Shown here: positions 26,160-34,667 of the stretch, one piece after another | How positions within the stretch are numbered: the first letter of the stretch is position 1 | How the letters are laid out: the number at the start of each line of letters is the position of its first letter | NCBI GenBank assembly: GCA_013151635.1 | Contig: JAADHV010000086.1 | Span: 1 to 64,000, forward strand | Length of the DNA stretch: 64,000 nt | Source of the DNA: Deltaproteobacteria bacterium | GTDB lineage: Bacteria; Desulfobacterota; Desulfobacteria; Desulfobacterales; Desulfobacteraceae | Direction: 5' to 3' | Program-made: the position numbers and the translations under genes | Notes under the pieces: model-generated | The model's database searches: none | What the model saw: the letters and a program-made list of their open reading frames with translations, nothing else | Told to the model about the DNA's origin: nothing

Positions 26160-26611
26160 TTGATTTTATTATAAAAGCAAAATTAGCTAGTTACGCAAGT
26201 GGTGGTGAAGGTCAAAAGAAGAAATTCAATGATGGTTCCGTGGGTTTTGAAATGATGGCGGATGGGTATAGGTATTTGGATCGCTATAATGGATTCAATC
26301 CTTTCGCTGGAACTGAATATATTTATGATTCCAGCACCTCGTTGATTTGGACTATGAACTACTATGGTGAAGTATTGCCAAATTGCTCTGATCCTAAAAC
26401 AATCTATTCATTCTTAAAAGAGGCGATGCTTTTAATTTCTCCTGAATATCCGTTCAGAGGACCACCTGAATTAGAAAGAGAAAATTTAAGGTATGAAAAT
26501 ATGCAGAATGGAAGGTTGGACAGTTTCAATGGTATTGAAAGCATATATGAAGGTAATGAGCGAGTATATTTCCTTCATTACCATGGTGGTAACATGATAA
26601 AGAACATATAA
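26150..26611 (+). CDS. DUF5680-like protein
   Basis: 153 residues beginning MSLIDFIIKAKLASYASGGE. The second half has the pattern FRGP, then YEN, then LDSFNGIESIYEGNERVYFL and HYHGG, which I associate with the DUF5680 family (often fused to HTH regulators or standing alone). The ATG at 26150 lies within the end of the acetyltransferase gene, so the two are coupled. No catalytic residues are known for the family. The assignment is from the recalled motif. Confidence 0.7.
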   Translation: MSLIDFIIKAKLASYASGGEGQKKKFNDGSVGFEMMADGYRYLDRYNGFNPFAGTEYIYDSSTSLIWTMNYYGEVLPNCSDPKTIYSFLKEAMLLISPEYPFRGPPELERENLRYENMQNGRLDSFNGIESIYEGNERVYFLHYHGGNMIKNI

Positions 26612-26689
26612 CAGAGCAGATTAACTCGGATGCAAATTCCGCTGCTCGTATGTCATGACGGAAGACGCGAGTCTTCCCGGCTGTATTAA

Positions 26690-27100
26690 AGGGAGGCCCC
26701 CTCGGGATCGGTCATCAGAGACTGGTACCAAACCGCCCTATGCGGCGTGCATTAGGGAGTGCATGCGGTGAGCGATAGGGAAAAGGCAGAAAGAATCTGT
26801 CAGGTACGTTCTGAAGAGATGAATGCAAATGAACCACTGATGAGGTGTTCGATATGGATAAACGCTGTCAAAACCGGGAAACGAGGTATTTTCGGGATGA
26901 GTTTCGACGCGATCTGGAGACGGGCGAAACAGCAGCTGGTATGGAGGTGGCATGAAGTCAGAACCGGCTTTAATGCGGAACATGAGAACCTGTCGTACTG
27001 ATGTTAAGGGAGAAGCGGCGTGGTAAAACCACAAAATGAGAGTACCAATGCAGGACACAGGGGCGGACTGCCTCGTAGCAGTTTTCCTGAAGCCGTCAAT
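26690..27100 (+). mobile_element. group II intron remnant (ribozyme 5' part, no ORF)
   Basis: No open frame explains this region, but it has the look of a bacterial group II intron RNA: a GC-rich structured 5' part (GTGAGCGATAGGGAAAAGGC near 26765) and, at 27040-27080, GAGTACCAATGCAGG followed by ACAGGGGCGGACTGCCTCGTAG. That last block closely matches the conserved stretch ahead of the maturase gene in many such introns. The reverse transcriptase/maturase and domains V-VI are missing; the homology appears to stop near 27100. Two hairpins lie just upstream: GAGCAG/CTGCTC (26614-26647) and GGAAGAC-GCGA-GTCTTCC (26660-26677). The exact 5' boundary is uncertain. Confidence 0.6.
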
Positions 27101-27153
27101 TCCCGCGGGCTTTCACCCACTGCTTTTTGACAGACAAACAAAGAGAATTTGAT

Positions 27154-27735
27154 ATGCCATTGTCATTCAGAACTGAAAATCATGGAAACATAGCATTTGG
27201 CTTTTTTAACATTGAGTCGGATATGCTGCTGCTGGAAAATTATTTCTTTTTTGCCGACGATTTCTGCAAATGGATGATTGAAATGGCAGAACAGGGCGAT
27301 AAAGGATGCAAAAGCTTTCGATATCCTGTATATTATATTGCTGATCCCAATGATATCGGGGACCTTATGGGTGCCATTCACGGCGTCAGGTTTAAAGGAT
27401 TTATTGGCAGGGTGTATACGCTTTTCCCTTTTCCTGACGATCCGGAAGCTTTTAAACAGAATCCAAAAGGCTATCAGACAAGAAAGATTGTCAGATCCTG
27501 TATTGAAGAAATTTCAGGGACAAAAGATCTCAGGCTATCGTTTTGCAAGGATAATAAGGTTAGTATCGGCCAATATGTATTTGGTGTGAAAGTGTTCCGT
27601 GAATTGATCCGGTATGTCTGGCAGGGAGGGTATCCACGCTGGAAAGATCAAGTCCGGCCTTCCTATGTCATTGAAATGAAAAATCAGGTTTTAAAAAGTC
27701 ACAATGCCTTTTTTAAAGGAGTGTTTTCATCATAA
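27154..27735 (+). CDS. hypothetical protein
   Basis: I do not recognise this 193-residue protein. It is soluble and rich in aromatic residues (NYFFFADDFCKWMIEMAEQ, YPVYYIADPNDIGDLMG, YTLFPFPDDP), with no signal peptide, membrane helix or known motif. The ATG at 27154 is chosen because 27127 lacks a ribosome site. It lies between the intron remnant and an aminotransferase, in the same direction as the latter with a 57-base gap, so it may share its transcript. Codon use looks like the core genome. Confidence 0.6.
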   Translation: MPLSFRTENHGNIAFGFFNIESDMLLLENYFFFADDFCKWMIEMAEQGDKGCKSFRYPVYYIADPNDIGDLMGAIHGVRFKGFIGRVYTLFPFPDDPEAFKQNPKGYQTRKIVRSCIEEISGTKDLRLSFCKDNKVSIGQYVFGVKVFRELIRYVWQGGYPRWKDQVRPSYVIEMKNQVLKSHNAFFKGVFSS

Positions 27736-27792
27736 AGGATTTGATGTATGGTAAGGCAATTTTAAAATTTAAATTTTTGAAAGGAAACTGAT

Positions 27793-28965
27793 ATGCCTAT
27801 TGCAGATAAGATGGTAAAGATGGTTGAAGCCGCATCCATGATCCGGAAGATGTTTGAAGAAGGGATAAGTATGAAAGAAAAGTACGGGGCTGACAATGTA
27901 TTTGATTTTTCCCTTGGGAATCCTGATGTGCCCCCGCCTGCTGTTGTAAAACAAACCCTGATGAACCTGATTAACAGCAAGACCATATCCCACGGGTATA
28001 TGCCGAATCCGGGTTACCCCCATGTCCGGCAGGCAGTAGCCGATTACCTGAATAAGGAATACAATGCAAAAGTCACATCAGACCTGGTTGTGATGACAGC
28101 GGGAGCAGCAGGGGCATTGAATGATACATTGAGAGCCCTGATGAATCCGGGGGAGGACATCCTTGTACCTGCACCTTATTTTGTGGGATATAACCAGTAT
28201 GCTTTTGTTGCAGGTGCAAACTTGAAAACTGTTTCATCGCTTCCTGATTTTCATCTTGACATTGATGCCATAAGTTCTGCCATTACTGGGAATACAAGGG
28301 TCATGCTGATTAATTCGCCTAATAATCCCACAGGTGTCGTGTACACCAGAGAAGAGCTTCTAAGTCTTGGAAGGGTGCTGGATGCGGCAAGCAAAAAATT
28401 CGGGAAACGAATTTACCTTATCTCTGATGAGCCTTATAGAAAAATTGCCTATGGGGTTGATGTACCTTTTATGTTCGATGTTTATCCCCATACCATTGTA
28501 TTGACATCTTATTCAAAGGAACTTTCTCTTGCAGGAGAGAGAATCGGGTACCTTGCAATTAATCCTGAGGCTGAAGATGCAGCAATGATTGCAGGGGCGG
28601 CAGGGGTGACCAACACCATGATGTATGTGAATGCACCTGCCCTTTTCCAGCAGGCGGTAGGCCTCCTCCAGGGCGTTACAGTGGATATAGGTATTTATAA
28701 AAAACGCCGTGACATGTTCTGCGAAGGACTTTATGAGGCAGGATATGAATTTGACGTGCCGGAAGGCGCATTTTATCTTTTCCCCAAAAGCCCCATAGAA
28801 AGCGACCTGGAGTTTGTGAACATATTAAAAGAACAAAATATTCTTGCCGTGCCTGGAACAGGGTTTAGCGGGCCCGGGTTTTTCAGGCTTTCCTATGCTG
28901 TACCTGACAAAACTATTCAAGACTCTTTAAAAGGCTTTAAAAAAGCTTTTGATTATGTAAAATAA
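27793..28965 (+). CDS. PLP-dependent class I/II aminotransferase
   Basis: 390 residues, fold type I. Visible motifs: the substrate-binding LGNPDVPPP near residue 47, NSPNNPTG (about 178), the SDEPYRKI segment, and the PLP lysine in SYSKELSLAGERIGY (about 238). The Arg that binds the alpha-carboxylate is in FRLSYAV near the end. AspC/AlaT-like. RBS AAAGGA is eight bases ahead. It converges on serC. The amino acid it serves is not clear from sequence; alanine, aspartate or aromatic transaminases are all possible. Confidence 0.85.
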   Translation: MPIADKMVKMVEAASMIRKMFEEGISMKEKYGADNVFDFSLGNPDVPPPAVVKQTLMNLINSKTISHGYMPNPGYPHVRQAVADYLNKEYNAKVTSDLVVMTAGAAGALNDTLRALMNPGEDILVPAPYFVGYNQYAFVAGANLKTVSSLPDFHLDIDAISSAITGNTRVMLINSPNNPTGVVYTREELLSLGRVLDAASKKFGKRIYLISDEPYRKIAYGVDVPFMFDVYPHTIVLTSYSKELSLAGERIGYLAINPEAEDAAMIAGAAGVTNTMMYVNAPALFQQAVGLLQGVTVDIGIYKKRRDMFCEGLYEAGYEFDVPEGAFYLFPKSPIESDLEFVNILKEQNILAVPGTGFSGPGFFRLSYAVPDKTIQDSLKGFKKAFDYVK

Positions 28966-28971
28966 AATTTT

Positions 28972-29009
28972 ATGGCTCTGCCGTTCCCGGCAAAGAGCGG
29001 CAGGGCCAT
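28972..29009. terminator. bidirectional terminator between aminotransferase and serC
   Basis: ATGGCTCTGCCG (28972-28983) pairs with CGGCAGGGCCAT (28998-29009) over 12 positions with one G-U wobble, in the gap between two convergent genes. On the minus strand it is followed by AAAATTTTATTTT. Confidence 0.6.
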
Positions 29010-29013
29010 ATCC

Positions 29014-30099
29014 CTATCCTGCATTTTTTTCAAACAATTTCATAAAAGAGACAAGATCATTGATAGCATCAATGCCGGTGGCATTATAGATGGATGCACG
29101 GCATCCCCCTACACTTCTGTGGCCTTTCAGGCCTCCGAGTCCGTTGTCAATGGCTTTTTCCACAAAGCTTTTTTCAAGGCCGGCAGCAGGCAGGCGAAAG
29201 GTGACATTCATTAAAGACCGGGATCCTTTTTCTGCCGTGGCATTGTAGAAGTCTGAGTTATCTATGAAATCATAGAGCAGACTTGCTTTTTTGCGATTCA
29301 ACATGTCCATTTTTTCAAGGCCTCCAATGGTTTCTTCCAGCCATTTCAGGACAAGCGCAATTGTGTAAATAGAAAAACAAGGAGGGGTGTTGAACATGGA
29401 ATTTTTATTGGCAAAGGTGGCATAACTCAACATGGAAGGTATGTTGTCCGGCACAAGATCAAGCAGGTCCTGGCGGATAATGACCATGCACACGCCCGCA
29501 GGCCCGATATTTTTCTGGGCCCCGGCATAGATCATCCCGATATCACCCATGTCAACAGGCCTTGACATGATATCCGAAGACATATCAATAACCATGGGGA
29601 TATGCCCTGTGTCGGGAAGGGATTCAAACTGGGTGCCTTTAATGGTATTGTTTGAAGTTAAATGAACATAAACGGCATCTTTGTTAAAAGGGATGTTTTC
29701 CGGGATATAGCAAAAATTTTTATCCTCGGAAGAAGCAGCAACTTTTATGGGTTTGTTTTGAATCTCAGCTTCTTTAATGGCTTTGGCAGACCATGTTCCT
29801 GTGTTGATATAGTCAGCACTCCTGCCATCGGAAAGAAAATTTAACGGGGCCATGCAAAACTGCATGCTGGCGCCGCCCTGGATAAACAGCACTTTATACC
29901 GGTCATTTAATTTTAAAAGTCTTTTTGTACGTTCGATTGCATCGTTGATGACATCGTCAAACCATTTGGACCTGTGGCTGACCTCGGTGATGGACATGCC
30001 GCTTTCTTTAAAATTTAAAAACGAGTCCTTGATTTCTTCAAGAACGGGCAGGGGGAGAGCGGCAGGCCCGGCATTAAAATTGTGGATTCTTGCATGCAT
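29014..30099 (-). CDS. serC: phosphoserine aminotransferase
   Basis: Converts 3-phosphohydroxypyruvate plus glutamate to O-phosphoserine. It opens with IHNFNAGPAALPLPVLEE, as SerC does, has FIQGGASMQF for phosphate/PLP contact, the Asp of VIDMSSD, and the PLP lysine in YAGAQKNIGPAG (about residue 193). C-terminal GLKGHRSVGGCRASIYNA is the family signature. 361 residues is the usual length. It lies downstream of trpB2a and serA on the same strand but after a strong terminator, so it may have its own promoter. With serA it makes O-phosphoserine; no serB is nearby. Confidence 0.93.
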   Translation of the reverse strand: MHARIHNFNAGPAALPLPVLEEIKDSFLNFKESGMSITEVSHRSKWFDDVINDAIERTKRLLKLNDRYKVLFIQGGASMQFCMAPLNFLSDGRSADYINTGTWSAKAIKEAEIQNKPIKVAASSEDKNFCYIPENIPFNKDAVYVHLTSNNTIKGTQFESLPDTGHIPMVIDMSSDIMSRPVDMGDIGMIYAGAQKNIGPAGVCMVIIRQDLLDLVPDNIPSMLSYATFANKNSMFNTPPCFSIYTIALVLKWLEETIGGLEKMDMLNRKKASLLYDFIDNSDFYNATAEKGSRSLMNVTFRLPAAGLEKSFVEKAIDNGLGGLKGHRSVGGCRASIYNATGIDAINDLVSFMKLFEKNAG

Positions 30100-30129
30100 G
30101 ACATGGATTCCCTTCTTGTTTGTTTTTGT

Positions 30130-30188
30130 TAAAAAAAGGCAAACCCGGACACTGCCTTATAATGATGATGGCAGTTCCAGGTTTGCCT
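30130..30188 (-). terminator. intrinsic terminator after trpB2 (first copy)
   Basis: On the minus strand AGGCAAACC and GGTTTGCCT (9 bp; 30180-30188 with 30137-30145) plus an inner CTGCC/GGCAG stem, followed by seven T. A strong rho-independent terminator between trpB2a and serC. Confidence 0.75.
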
Positions 30189-30201
30189 GGTAAAAATTCA
30201 A

Positions 30202-31575
30202 TCAGGTTGCTTGTTTGGGTTTCGGTAATGGCTCAAGATCTTTTAATGCCGCGTCAATTTGTTCCTGGGGGAGCTCATGATCGGTAAGTTTGCCCCTGAA
30301 ATAAGATTCATAGGCTGCGAGATCGACAAGTCCGTGGCCGCTCCAGTTAAACAGGATGGTTTTTTCCTTGCCTTCTTCTTTGGCCTTAAGGGCTTCGCGG
30401 ATGGTCATGGCAACGGCATGGTTGCATTCAGGTGCGGAAATATAGCCTTCTGACCGGGCAAATGTGAGACCTGCTTTAAAGGTCTCCATCTGGTGCATGG
30501 ATTGCGGTCTTATGATTTCATCCAGGATGAGCTGGCTTACAATTGGTGCCATGCCGTGATATCTTAAGCCTCCTGCATGGATAGGTGCCGGTACAAAATT
30601 ATGGCCAAGAGAATGCATGGGCAGAAGCGGAGTCATCTGTACGGTGTCTCCGAAGTCATAGGCAAAGGGCCCTCTTGTCATTGTGGGGCAGGATGCCGGT
30701 TCCACGGCAATAATGTCAATATCCCGGCCATTGATTTTATCCAGAGCAAATGGCATGGCAAGACCTGCAAAATTACTTCCGCCGCCGGCACTGCCAATGA
30801 TGACATCAGGATAGTCCCCGGCCATTTCCATTTGTTTCTGGGCCTCAAGGCCTATGATGCTCTGATGAATCATGACATGGTTCAATACGCTGCCCAGGGC
30901 ATATTTGGTGTTTTCGTCGGAAACTGCCTCTTCAACCGCTTCGCTGATGGCCATGCCAAGGCTGCCCGGGGAGTCAGGGTCTTTTTCCAGAATGGAACGT
31001 CCCGCCTTGGTTTCATTGCTGGGGCTTGCGGTGCAGTTTGCCCCCCAGGTCTCCATCATCAGGCGGCGGTAAGGTTTCTGGTTATAAGAAATTTTAACCA
31101 TGAACACCTTGCACTCAATTCCAAAGAATGCACAGCTCATGGCAAGGCTGCTGCCCCACTGGCCGGCCCCTGTTTCAGTGGTTATCTTTTTTGTGCCGGC
31201 AACCTTGTTGTAATAGGCCTGGGCAATGGCAGTATTTGGTTTGTGGCTTCCTGCAGGGCTTACGCCTTCATTTTTAAAATAGATTTTTGCAGGGGTGTCA
31301 AGGGCTTTTTCAAGGCTCCTGGCCCGGAACAGGGGAGAAGGGCGCCATATTGCCAGTTTATCCAGAATTTCTTCGGGGATGTCAATCCATCTTTGGGTAC
31401 TCATTTCCTGCTCGATCAGGTTCATGGGGAAAATCGGGGCAAGATCATCAGGCCCGCAGGGCTGCCCTGTTCCGGGGTGAAGGGGGGGCTCCATGGGAGT
31501 TGGCATATCCGCCATGATGTTGTACCATTGTCTGGGCATGTCCTGTTCTGATAACAAAAACTTTTTGGTCCTCAT
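30202..31575 (-). CDS. TrpB2-type tryptophan synthase beta chain (copy a)
   Basis: PLP enzyme of the long TrpB2 group (457 residues against about 400 for TrpB1). It carries the N-terminal RPSPLF segment, the PLP lysine in [11 protein letters not shown] (about residue 110), [10 protein letters not shown], and the phosphate-binding [11 protein letters not shown]. TrpB2 enzymes condense indole with serine, and at least one studied group prefers O-phosphoserine; they usually act without TrpA. RBS GGAGGAG is close ahead of the ATG. It lies 43 bases after serA, in one transcript. A second copy at 35047 differs at about 27 positions by my hand comparison. Confidence 0.9.
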   Translation of the reverse strand: MRTKKFLLSEQDMPRQWYNIMADMPTPMEPPLHPGTGQPCGPDDLAPIFPMNLIEQEMSTQRWIDIPEEILDKLAIWRPSPLFRARSLEKALDTPAKIYFKNEGVSPAGSHKPNTAIAQAYYNKVAGTKKITTETGAGQWGSSLAMSCAFFGIECKVFMVKISYNQKPYRRLMMETWGANCTASPSNETKAGRSILEKDPDSPGSLGMAISEAVEEAVSDENTKYALGSVLNHVMIHQSIIGLEAQKQMEMAGDYPDVIIGSAGGGSNFAGLAMPFALDKINGRDIDIIAVEPASCPTMTRGPFAYDFGDTVQMTPLLPMHSLGHNFVPAPIHAGGLRYHGMAPIVSQLILDEIIRPQSMHQMETFKAGLTFARSEGYISAPECNHAVAMTIREALKAKEEGKEKTILFNWSGHGLVDLAAYESYFRGKLTDHELPQEQIDAALKDLEPLPKPKQAT

Positions 31576-31618
31576 ATCTCCTCCTGTTATTGGGGTTAAT
31601 AAAAATGATTTTTAATAA

Positions 31619-32566
31619 TCATTTTTTTGAATTAACAATATTTGGGGCCTTGCCTGTTAATAGATAATCAACAATCTGGGTTGCCACGTCCCTTGCTACA
31701 TTGTCCTGGGCCTCAAGTGTGGATGCGCCTAAATGGGAAGAGCAGATGAAATTGTCCAGATCCATGAGGTTTATTTTTCCAGGGGGTTCGGTTTCAAAAA
31801 CATCAAGTGCGGCCCCGCCAAGGTGATTGGATTTTAAGGCATCATAAAGATCATCTTCGTTGACTATGCCGCCCCTGGCACAATTGATCAGCATGGCGCC
31901 CTGTTTCATCCTTGACAATGTATCCTTGTTGAAAAGATTGGTGGTTTCTTTTGTTTTGGGTGTGTGAATGGAAATATAATCCGACCGTGTTAAAATTTCG
32001 TCAAAACTGACCAGGCTTATTCCAGCTTTTTTTAAAGCTTCGGGGTCCTGGTAAGGATCGAATCCAATGACCTTCATTTTAAGCCCCATTGCCCTGTCTG
32101 CTACAATACTTCCTACGTTGCCGATTCCGATAAGCCCCAGGGTTTTATTGAATATTTCGCGGCCCCTGAGGTTTTTTTTCTCCCATTTCCCGTCCTTTAA
32201 AGTTGCCGTGGCCCTTGGCAGGTTGCGGGAAAGAGACATTAATAGTGCGATGGTATGTTCTGCAGTTGTAATGGTGTTGCCAAAAGGCGTGTTCATAACG
32301 GCGATGTCGGCCCTTGTGGCTGCCGGGATATCCACATTGTCAAGCCCGATGCCTGCCCTTCCAATGACCTTGAGGTTTTTGGCCCTGGAAAGCATATTGG
32401 CTGTCACCTTTGTTTTACTCCGAATGGAAAGCCCGTGGTAGGCACCAATGATTTTTTCAAGCTCAGGCGCGGATAGATCGGTTTTGACATCAACTTCAAT
32501 GCCTGGTGTGTTTTCAAAGATTTCAATGCCGATGTCGGAAAGGGGATCACTTACGAGTACTTTCAT
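31619..32566 (-). CDS. serA: D-3-phosphoglycerate dehydrogenase (short form)
   Basis: NAD-dependent 2-hydroxyacid dehydrogenase, first step to phosphoserine. It has the GLIGIGNVGSIVAD Rossmann motif (about residue 142), the catalytic Arg in NCARGGIVNEDDL (about 228), the Glu in ETEPP, and the His in SSHLGAST (about 276). 315 residues means only the catalytic core: the C-terminal ASB and ACT domains that give serine feedback are absent. It is first of serA-trpB2a behind a good promoter (32616-32645). Other hydroxyacid dehydrogenases are possible, but serC and trpB2 nearby support SerA. Confidence 0.87.
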   Translation of the reverse strand: MKVLVSDPLSDIGIEIFENTPGIEVDVKTDLSAPELEKIIGAYHGLSIRSKTKVTANMLSRAKNLKVIGRAGIGLDNVDIPAATRADIAVMNTPFGNTITTAEHTIALLMSLSRNLPRATATLKDGKWEKKNLRGREIFNKTLGLIGIGNVGSIVADRAMGLKMKVIGFDPYQDPEALKKAGISLVSFDEILTRSDYISIHTPKTKETTNLFNKDTLSRMKQGAMLINCARGGIVNEDDLYDALKSNHLGGAALDVFETEPPGKINLMDLDNFICSSHLGASTLEAQDNVARDVATQIVDYLLTGKAPNIVNSKK

Positions 32567-32615
32567 GATAGTCCTCCTTTATTAATTGAAATTAATAAAA
32601 AAATCCGGTTCATTT

Positions 32616-32645
32616 TTTATATGACTATTAGAAAGAAGGGGTCAA
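32616..32645 (-). promoter_or_regulatory. sigma-70 promoter of serA-trpB2a
   Basis: On the minus strand TTGACC (32645-32640), 18 bases, TATAAA (32621-32616). Between it and serA is the palindrome ATTAATTGAAATTAAT (32581-32596), a possible operator overlapping the early transcript. Confidence 0.55.
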
Positions 32646-32683
32646 GACTGTAAATTTGGTTAGAAAATGGTTATTAAAAATCA

Positions 32684-33931
32684 CTATTCTTCAAGGGAAA
32701 GCAGGTAGGAGCGAAGATTAATGCTTTTATTTTTTAACCCGAGCTTTGTTCTTATTTTATACCGGTGGGAAGTTATAGTGTTGACAGAGACATTCAGGAC
32801 CTGTGCAATCTCCTTGTTTACGATACCGTCCTTTACAAGTCCTGCGACCTTGATTTCCATTGGTGTCAGGTTAAGGTATGTAGATGAGAGTTTTGCAATT
32901 AAAGGAGATGCGATGTGATTGATGTTTTTTTCAAGCCTGTTAAGAAGCACGCTTTGCCCTTTGGTCAAATCTGTTTCCCCAAGCTGTTTAAGATAGGGTA
33001 TGATTGATTGTCTTATATTTATTAAAAAATTTTCCTTGTCATTTTTTTCTTTTTCTTCCATCTGTTTTAAAATCACTTTTAAAGCAATGTTGGTTTCCTC
33101 GAACTGCCGGTTGGCTTTTTTAAGTTTATCAGTGCGTTTCCGGACAAGTTCCTCAAGATGGGCCTTATGAGTTCTCAACTCATCTTCAAGGCGTTTCCGT
33201 TTAAAAAATTCAGGCACATCAATTTTTGTGTATTGTTCATATTTGATATATGCTTTTTTGCTGTACTTCCTGATATAATCCTTGATTCTGGCCGGGTGGG
33301 CCATGATAAACCGGCAGTGCCTGTCACCTTTTGCCCGGCATTCGACTTCTGCTGTTACAAGAGAGACGCCAAAGCTTTCTTCACACCAGCCTGAAGAATA
33401 TCCAGAGCTCATGACACAGACATGAAAGTTGGCTTTTTCTTTTTTTTCCAGCCATGCCTGGGCTTCAAATGAATAAGGATGATCGTAGATAAGATAAAAA
33501 TTTTTATCCGGTACAGGATTGGATAATGGATGTATTTTTACACAGGCCCAGCCGGTATAGGCAAAATGGACCGGGCCTGCAGAAAGTTTTTCAATGGGGT
33601 CTTTTACTTTCATTTTTTTAAAAAAACTTTTTGCATCGGCTTTTCCTATGGAATGTGCAATATCAAAAAGAAAATTAAAAGAAAGGTTCCTTGCCTCTTC
33701 TTCTCCCCGGTCCTTGTACATCAGTGTCATCATATCAAAGAATTCCTTTGACATGGAGGCCGCCCTGATAAGGATATAGCGTTCATCTGAAAATTTAATC
33801 AAGCCTTTTTCAGGGTCTTTTTGAATATCGGAAAAATAGTTTCTTACATAATTCTGGGCGTTGAGAAAAATTTTGCGAAAATTATCCGGTACGCTTACCG
33901 TATTCAAATTTGTTTCAGTAATATGATTCAT
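32684..33931 (-). CDS. V4R-domain transcriptional regulator with LuxR-type HTH
   Basis: 415 residues. N-terminal part with an XylR-N/V4R-like ligand domain: GYSSGWCEESFG, then EVECRAKGDRHCRF (about residues 175-215), the Cys pattern of V4R. A coiled-coil linker follows (about 240-310: HLEELVRKRTDKLKKANRQF). The C-terminal LuxR-type helix-turn-helix is LTPMEIKVAGLVKDG, then NKEIAQVLNVSVNTITSHR. There is no receiver domain. V4R domains in other regulators bind small aromatic or hydrocarbon ligands. It lies ahead of serA-trpB2a and after the ATPase pair. Indole or an aromatic compound as ligand is a speculation from the neighbours. Confidence 0.82.
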   Translation of the reverse strand: MNHITETNLNTVSVPDNFRKIFLNAQNYVRNYFSDIQKDPEKGLIKFSDERYILIRAASMSKEFFDMMTLMYKDRGEEEARNLSFNFLFDIAHSIGKADAKSFFKKMKVKDPIEKLSAGPVHFAYTGWACVKIHPLSNPVPDKNFYLIYDHPYSFEAQAWLEKKEKANFHVCVMSSGYSSGWCEESFGVSLVTAEVECRAKGDRHCRFIMAHPARIKDYIRKYSKKAYIKYEQYTKIDVPEFFKRKRLEDELRTHKAHLEELVRKRTDKLKKANRQFEETNIALKVILKQMEEKEKNDKENFLINIRQSIIPYLKQLGETDLTKGQSVLLNRLEKNINHIASPLIAKLSSTYLNLTPMEIKVAGLVKDGIVNKEIAQVLNVSVNTITSHRYKIRTKLGLKNKSINLRSYLLSLEE

Positions 33932-33941
33932 TTTAATTTTG

Positions 33942-34667
33942 CTAAACAGGTGTTTTTATGAATTTTTCAGGGTTGTTCATGAAATTTTTATAGAGCTTAT
34001 AATAATCTGTAGCTTCATATTTTATGGGCTCAATTTTTTTTTTGTCAAAGCTTAATATTTCACAATCAGGGCAGGCCAGCAAAAATGGGGAATGGGTGGC
34101 AATGAGGAACTGGGCATGGCCCTGCCGGCTTATTTTGATTAAAAGGTTTAAAAGGTCAATTAAAGAAGAAGGGGACAAGGCTGTCTCAGGCTCATCCAGG
34201 AAGTATAACCCTTTTATGTTATACCGTGATTTAAAATAGGACATGAGCGATTGTCCGTGGGACTGGGTGACAAGGGATTTTCCCCCGAAATAATTGAGCA
34301 TTTCAGCATCATTGACAGCCCATTCCTCAAGGGTTTTTGCAAAATGGGAAAAAATCTGGGAGCCGAAAAATGAACCAGGTACAGGGCTGTTTTCCCATTG
34401 AACAAAAATCGTTTTGTAAAGGTCTTCTTCATAGGGGTTCAGCTCACACCTCAAGTTGAACTCGGGCTGCCAGATATGGATGCCGCATCTGATTGCCATG
34501 GCTTTCAGCAAAGTTGATTTGCCTGCACCGTTTTCCCCGATAAAAAAGGTAATGGCATTGTTAAATTCTATTTTGTCCGTGTTCTGGAAGATTTTAAGGT
34601 TAAAGGGATAAAAATTAAAAACAGGAAATTTTTCTGAATGGATGCTTACCTGCCTTAAATAGATCAA
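33942..34667 (-). CDS. stand-alone AAA/ABC-type ATPase
   Basis: 241 residues: Walker A FFIGENGAGKSTLLKAM (about residue 42), a signature-like region (GGKSLVTQSHGQS, then YF), Walker B GLYFLDEPETALSP (about 155) and a switch His in LIATHSPFLL. This is the AAA_21/SMC-like group with no attached nuclease. Its start overlaps the end of a small Cys-containing protein by four bases, so the two are made together. Such ATPases are found alone in many genomes, and some belong to defence or DNA repair sets; nothing more is visible here. Confidence 0.8.
   Translation of the reverse strand: MIYLRQVSIHSEKFPVFNFYPFNLKIFQNTDKIEFNNAITFFIGENGAGKSTLLKAMAIRCGIHIWQPEFNLRCELNPYEEDLYKTIFVQWENSPVPGSFFGSQIFSHFAKTLEEWAVNDAEMLNYFGGKSLVTQSHGQSLMSYFKSRYNIKGLYFLDEPETALSPSSLIDLLNLLIKISRQGHAQFLIATHSPFLLACPDCEILSFDKKKIEPIKYEATDYYKLYKNFMNNPEKFIKTPV

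Noticed and set aside
26612-26650. possible attC (integron) site at the GAGCAG/CTGCTC hairpin
   Set aside because: The outer R'' and R' consensus (RYYYAAC and GTTRRRY) is not met, and no other copies occur between the small genes.
30577-31551. 324-codon plus-strand frame opposite trpB2
   Set aside because: Antisense shadow of the coding strand; a similar shadow occurs opposite the second trpB2.
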